The translations under genes and the position numbers were made by a program. A stretch of 64,000 bases of DNA from Aminipila luticellarii (lineage in GTDB: Bacteria; Bacillota; Clostridia; Peptostreptococcales; Anaerovoracaceae): assembly GCF_004103735.1 (NCBI RefSeq), contig NZ_CP035281.1, positions 1,860,001-1,924,000 of the forward strand, in the 5' to 3' direction. Below, in pieces: positions 60,988 to 64,000 of this stretch. Position 1 is the first letter of the stretch, and every line of letters begins with the position of its first letter. The notes under the pieces are model-generated. The model was not told the DNA's origin. It made no database searches and worked only from the letters and a program-made list of their open reading frames with translations.

Positions 60988-61755
60988 CTATCGTTCATAT
61001 ATTTTCATTAACTCATCTGTATAGTCTTGCCTAGTCTCATCGTATATATACAAGGGATCGAGCATTTTCAATTCAGGGTTTCCTGATTTTACACATCGGA
61101 TTAATAAAATGTTCGGCTTGGCGCTTTTATTCGGTGAAACAAATCTTAATTCTTTAGGCTCTACCTTATACTTACGGCATGCTTCGCAAATGTCCACCAG
61201 TCTGCTGGGTCTGTGAACCATAAACAATTCGCCTTTTTCTCTGAGCAACGCAGCGGAGATTTTTATAAACATTTGCAAATCAGCCGTGGTTTCATGCCTT
61301 GCAATTCTTTTAGCGGAATTTTCATTGATCATCCCGCCGCCTCCGGCCATATACGGTGGATTTGCAGTAACCAGATCAAAAGAACCTTTTAAGTCAGGCA
61401 AAGTGGCCTCCAGCCTGGAAACATCCTCATGTATAACGGAAATCCTTTCTTTCAGCATATTGAGTTCCACATTTCGGCAGGCTCTGTCAAAGGAATCGTG
61501 CTGTATCTCCACGGCAACGATTTCCTTCAGCAAGGTCTTATGGCTTAAAATAATCGGAATGATTCCGGTCCCGGTTCCCAAATCAATGGCTCTTGTAAAT
61601 TTTCTGCTGCTTTGCAACACGGCTTTTGATGCAAAAGCTGCGAGGATTACCGCATCGACTCCGTAGCAAAATTCTTCCGGTTTCTGTATCAGCTTTAGTT
61701 CACCAAATCCAATTTCATCCAGTCTCTCCCCCTGCATCAGGAAATTGTCTTTCAT
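60988..61755 (-). CDS. trmN6: tRNA1(Val) (adenine-37-N6)-methyltransferase family protein
   Basis: 255 residues. The SAM-binding motif is AIDLGTGTGIIPIILSHKT and the amino-methylase motif NPPY is in LVTANPPYMAGGG. The start, GERLDEIGFGELKLIQKPEE, and FCYGVDAVILAAFAS are typical of the YfiC/YabB family. Members methylate A37 of tRNA-Val in E. coli; the tRNA target in Firmicutes is less certain. It follows ricT by 7 nt as in bacilli. Confidence 0.88.
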   Translation of the reverse strand: MKDNFLMQGERLDEIGFGELKLIQKPEEFCYGVDAVILAAFASKAVLQSSRKFTRAIDLGTGTGIIPIILSHKTLLKEIVAVEIQHDSFDRACRNVELNMLKERISVIHEDVSRLEATLPDLKGSFDLVTANPPYMAGGGGMINENSAKRIARHETTADLQMFIKISAALLREKGELFMVHRPSRLVDICEACRKYKVEPKELRFVSPNKSAKPNILLIRCVKSGNPELKMLDPLYIYDETRQDYTDELMKIYER

Positions 61756-61762
61756 ATAAGCA

Positions 61763-62686
61763 TTACTCCTTCAGCAAGTTCTTTATTTCATCTAATAGAT
61801 CATCATCCAGCTCCTCTAAAATATCCTTACTGCTTTCCTTCTTGCGGTGATGTTCCAGTCTCTTTATTTCTGATTTCTTATACGTGTAGAAGTCAACGCT
61901 GAGCTTCTCCGGCTTATCTTCTGTTTTTTCCTCTAGGACTAGACGTACTTTAATCTTGTTTTCCAATATGTTGGTATCGAAAACAACACCAATGCCATCG
62001 TCCGTTTTAATCCGTTCTCCGATTTCCGGCATTCCCTTTCTGAGTTCCATATAAATATCATTTTCATATTTTAAGCAGCACATTAATCTTCCGCATATAC
62101 CCGAAATTTTTGTAGGATTCAACGATAAATTCTGCACCTTTGCCATTTTAATCGACACCGGTTCAAATTCAGGCAGCCAGGTATTACAGCAAAGACCTCT
62201 GCCGCAGCTTCCGATTCCGCCCACCATCTTTGCCTCATCTCTTACACCAATCTGCCGCAGTTCTATCCTCATTTTAAATACGCCGGCCAAATCCTTTACC
62301 AATTCTCTAAAGTCAACTCGTCCGTCTGCTGTAAAATAAAAGATAATTTTACTGTTATCAAAGGTGTATTCTACATCAATCAATTTCATATCCAGCTTGT
62401 GCTTATCCACCTTTTCCTGACAAAGCAACATAGCCTTTTCTTTTTTCTTCAGGTTTTCTATGTGCTGTTCTGTATCCTGCGCATTGGCAATTCGCATAAT
62501 TTTTTTAAGGGGGGCCACTATTTCCTTTTCGCCCACACTTTTTATATCAGACGTAACCGTTCCGTACTCCATTCCCCGAGCTGTCTCAACGATTACATTT
62601 GTATCCTGCTTGACGTCCAAATCGCCGGGGTCAAAGTAATATACCTTACCCGCTCTTTTAAAACGTACTCCCGCCACTTTTACCAT
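61763..62686 (-). CDS. ricT: PSP1-domain protein RicT (YaaT)
   Basis: 307 residues. PSP1 region with VAGVRFKRAGKVYYFDPGDL and FYFTADGRVDFRELVKDLAG. The cysteine motif GGIGSCGRGLCCNTWLPEFE and KISGICGRLMCCLKYENDIY are the cluster-binding cysteines of the family. RicT acts with RicA and RicF in RNase Y-dependent mRNA maturation and sporulation in Bacillus. The C-terminus is charged. It sits between holB and trmN6. Confidence 0.95.
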   Translation of the reverse strand: MVKVAGVRFKRAGKVYYFDPGDLDVKQDTNVIVETARGMEYGTVTSDIKSVGEKEIVAPLKKIMRIANAQDTEQHIENLKKKEKAMLLCQEKVDKHKLDMKLIDVEYTFDNSKIIFYFTADGRVDFRELVKDLAGVFKMRIELRQIGVRDEAKMVGGIGSCGRGLCCNTWLPEFEPVSIKMAKVQNLSLNPTKISGICGRLMCCLKYENDIYMELRKGMPEIGERIKTDDGIGVVFDTNILENKIKVRLVLEEKTEDKPEKLSVDFYTYKKSEIKRLEHHRKKESSKDILEELDDDLLDEIKNLLKE

Positions 62687-62689
62687 TAT

Positions 62690-63505
62690 TTATCCTCCAA
62701 TTTTTATGATTAAATTTTTCATGGCGTAGCCTGTATTGATCCCTCGCTGTAAATCTCTTCTAGCTTCTTCAATCAGTTCTACTGCCCTAAAAATGTAATC
62801 CTTTGTGTAATTTTTATTCTCCTTTGTACTTGTAATGGACACATCTCTATAAATCAGTTCCATAGCATCCAGCAATTTCATCGCATTCTCCTTATCTTCG
62901 ATCCAGTCGTTCAGTTTACTTTTCACCAGATAAAAGGGTTCTTTGTTTAAAAGCATTCTGACCAACTGCTGCGCATGTTCTTTAATTTCGCCGTATTCAG
63001 GGGTTTGAAAAGGATTAACCCTGAACACCACAGCTCTTGATAAAATAGTAGGGATGAGATTTTCAATATTTTCAGATAACAAAATAATAATAGTTCCCTG
63101 AGGCGGCTCTTCCAATGTCTTAAGCAAACGGTTCTGCGCCCTGACAGTCATGGTATCTGCCTGCTTGATAACAGCAATATTTCGGTCTCCAAAAAACGGT
63201 TTTTTCTTAAGCCTGTTCTGAAGCTCTTCTACCGCATCATCCTTAATACTTTTCCCATCTGTCTCTACATATATGATATCCTCATGATTGCCATGATTTA
63301 TCTTATTACAGGAAATGCAGGTCTCGCATCCCTCTCCCTTATCATTCTCACAGAGAATCGCTTTTATGAAGCAATCCGCCAGTAAAGCTTTATCTACACA
63401 AGAATCTCCTTCAAAGATATAGGCGTGGAATAAATTTTCTGATGCGGATAAATATCGCAATCGCTCTATGAGCTTATCGTTATTGTCTATTTCTCCTAAA
63501 ATCAT
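62690..63505 (-). CDS. holB: DNA polymerase III delta' subunit
   Basis: 271 residues, somewhat short for delta' (about 330). Clamp-loader AAA fold: NLFHAYIFEGDSCVDKALLA has a degenerate Walker A, the zinc-binding cysteines are CENDKGEGCETCISCNKINH, and NRLLKTLEEPPQGTIIILLS is the sensor region. The C-terminal collar domain appears trimmed. Delta' is part of the clamp loader. It lies 3 nt before ricT and 13 nt after tmk. Confidence 0.92.
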   Translation of the reverse strand: MILGEIDNNDKLIERLRYLSASENLFHAYIFEGDSCVDKALLADCFIKAILCENDKGEGCETCISCNKINHGNHEDIIYVETDGKSIKDDAVEELQNRLKKKPFFGDRNIAVIKQADTMTVRAQNRLLKTLEEPPQGTIIILLSENIENLIPTILSRAVVFRVNPFQTPEYGEIKEHAQQLVRMLLNKEPFYLVKSKLNDWIEDKENAMKLLDAMELIYRDVSITSTKENKNYTKDYIFRAVELIEEARRDLQRGINTGYAMKNLIIKIGG

Positions 63506-63518
63506 TTTTCCTCAATTC

Positions 63519-64000
63519 TCAGCCTTCTAAAAAGGGTTGTACATGTACCAGGATTTCACTGCTGATCTCATCAATAGTTTTTGCGGCATCTATGCCTATA
63601 ATTCTATCTTTATGCAATTTTTCAAGATCTAAGTATCCCTTAAAAACTGTATTATGAAATTCCATTTTTTCTTTTTCCAATCGATCCTGTTCTTCCTCTC
63701 GAATACGCTCTTTTCCTATACAGGGATCCACCTTCAATAAGAAGGTAAGATCAGGCATGCATCCCGCAACTGCATATTCATTTATGATCCTTACAGACTC
63801 TCCAAGCCTTCTTCCATACCCTTGATAAGCTATGCTCGAATCAACAAACCGATCACAGATAACCGTTTTTCCCGCTTCCAATGCCGGCTTAATGACTTCG
63901 GCTACATGCTGTGCTCTAGCCGCTGCATATAAAAGAGCTTCTGTCATAGGATTCATTTCAATGTGTTTCTTGTCCAAAATAATCTGTCTGATTTTTTCAC
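63519..64000 (-). CDS. tmk: Thymidylate kinase (partial, 5' end off window)
   Basis: The frame runs off the right edge; the visible 160 residues start mid-protein with KIRQIILDKKHIEMNPMTEA. The DRY-like motif VICDRFVDSSIAYQGYGR and the LID region (RIREEEQDRLEKEKMEFHNT) identify dTMP kinase. It phosphorylates dTMP to dTDP. The internal TTG at 63977 is not a start. The P-loop lies outside the window. Confidence 0.95.
   Translation of the reverse strand, partial: EKIRQIILDKKHIEMNPMTEALLYAAARAQHVAEVIKPALEAGKTVICDRFVDSSIAYQGYGRRLGESVRIINEYAVAGCMPDLTFLLKVDPCIGKERIREEEQDRLEKEKMEFHNTVFKGYLDLEKLHKDRIIGIDAAKTIDEISSEILVHVQPFLEG

Overview
The window reads as a chromosomal segment of a spore-forming, amino-acid-fermenting member of the Clostridia. 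Evidence for this is the division and cell wall cluster without ftsA, spmA/spmB and a SpoVD-like PBP, the tmk-holB-ricT-trmN6-abrB neighbourhood known from Firmicutes, a MurE with the meso-diaminopimelate motif DNPR, AGGAGG ribosome binding sites, and B12 enzymes with MutL/GlmL partners of the kind used in anaerobic amino acid fermentation. A placement near Anaerovorax/Aminipila-type organisms is only a guess. Almost every gene lies on the minus strand.

Positions 1-10,160 hold the most unusual part. It is a seven-gene minus-strand operon driven by a consensus promoter at 10129-10157: mutL2, B12 mutase 2, a sodium:neurotransmitter-symporter (SNF) family transporter, mutL1, B12 mutase 1, proC and an EamA exporter, followed by a GntR regulator cut by the window edge. 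The two mutases are about 585-residue paralogues with a predicted TIM barrel and a fused C-terminal cobalamin domain, each paired with its own MutL-type ATPase. I cannot name their substrate. The operon looks like an uptake and fermentation pathway for an amino acid or related compound.

Positions 10,350-15,060 hold an Mpv17-like membrane protein, a type B carboxylesterase and a MATE exporter. A divergent MerR-family regulator faces them, and its probable operator, a perfect 10-1-10 palindrome inside a 19-bp promoter spacer, controls the exporter operon.

Positions 15,070-19,470 form an accessory patch next to a tRNA cluster. It contains a truncated Fic gene, an AAA ATPase, a small membrane protein, a three-gene predicted ADP-ribosyltransferase toxin module, a frameshifted gene, three copies of one promoter/leader sequence, and GGGGACAG-type repeats. 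Genes for tRNA-Asn, tRNA-Leu(UAA) and initiator tRNA-Met follow.

Positions 20,060-34,310 are housekeeping: a TPR protein, two radical SAM proteins, argS, DUF523, mutS2, zapA, pheT, pheS, a SpoU-type rRNA methylase and ftsZ. Positions 34,390-49,620 are the dcw cluster, in transcription order mraZ, rsmH, ftsL, PBP, murE, murF, mraY, murD, ftsW, murG, murA, divIB, two DUF881 genes, sbp, then ftsZ. MurE lacks its whole N-terminal domain, a terminator-like hairpin splits ftsL from the PBP gene, and mraZ has a clear MraZ-box promoter.

Positions 49,900-64,000 hold a plus-strand gene for a protein with 29 cysteines, then cysK, tcdA, deoC, a chemoreceptor, ychF, lgt, a lipoprotein, an AbrB regulator, spmA/spmB (plus strand), a cluster of hairpins, trmN6, ricT, holB and the 3' part of tmk.
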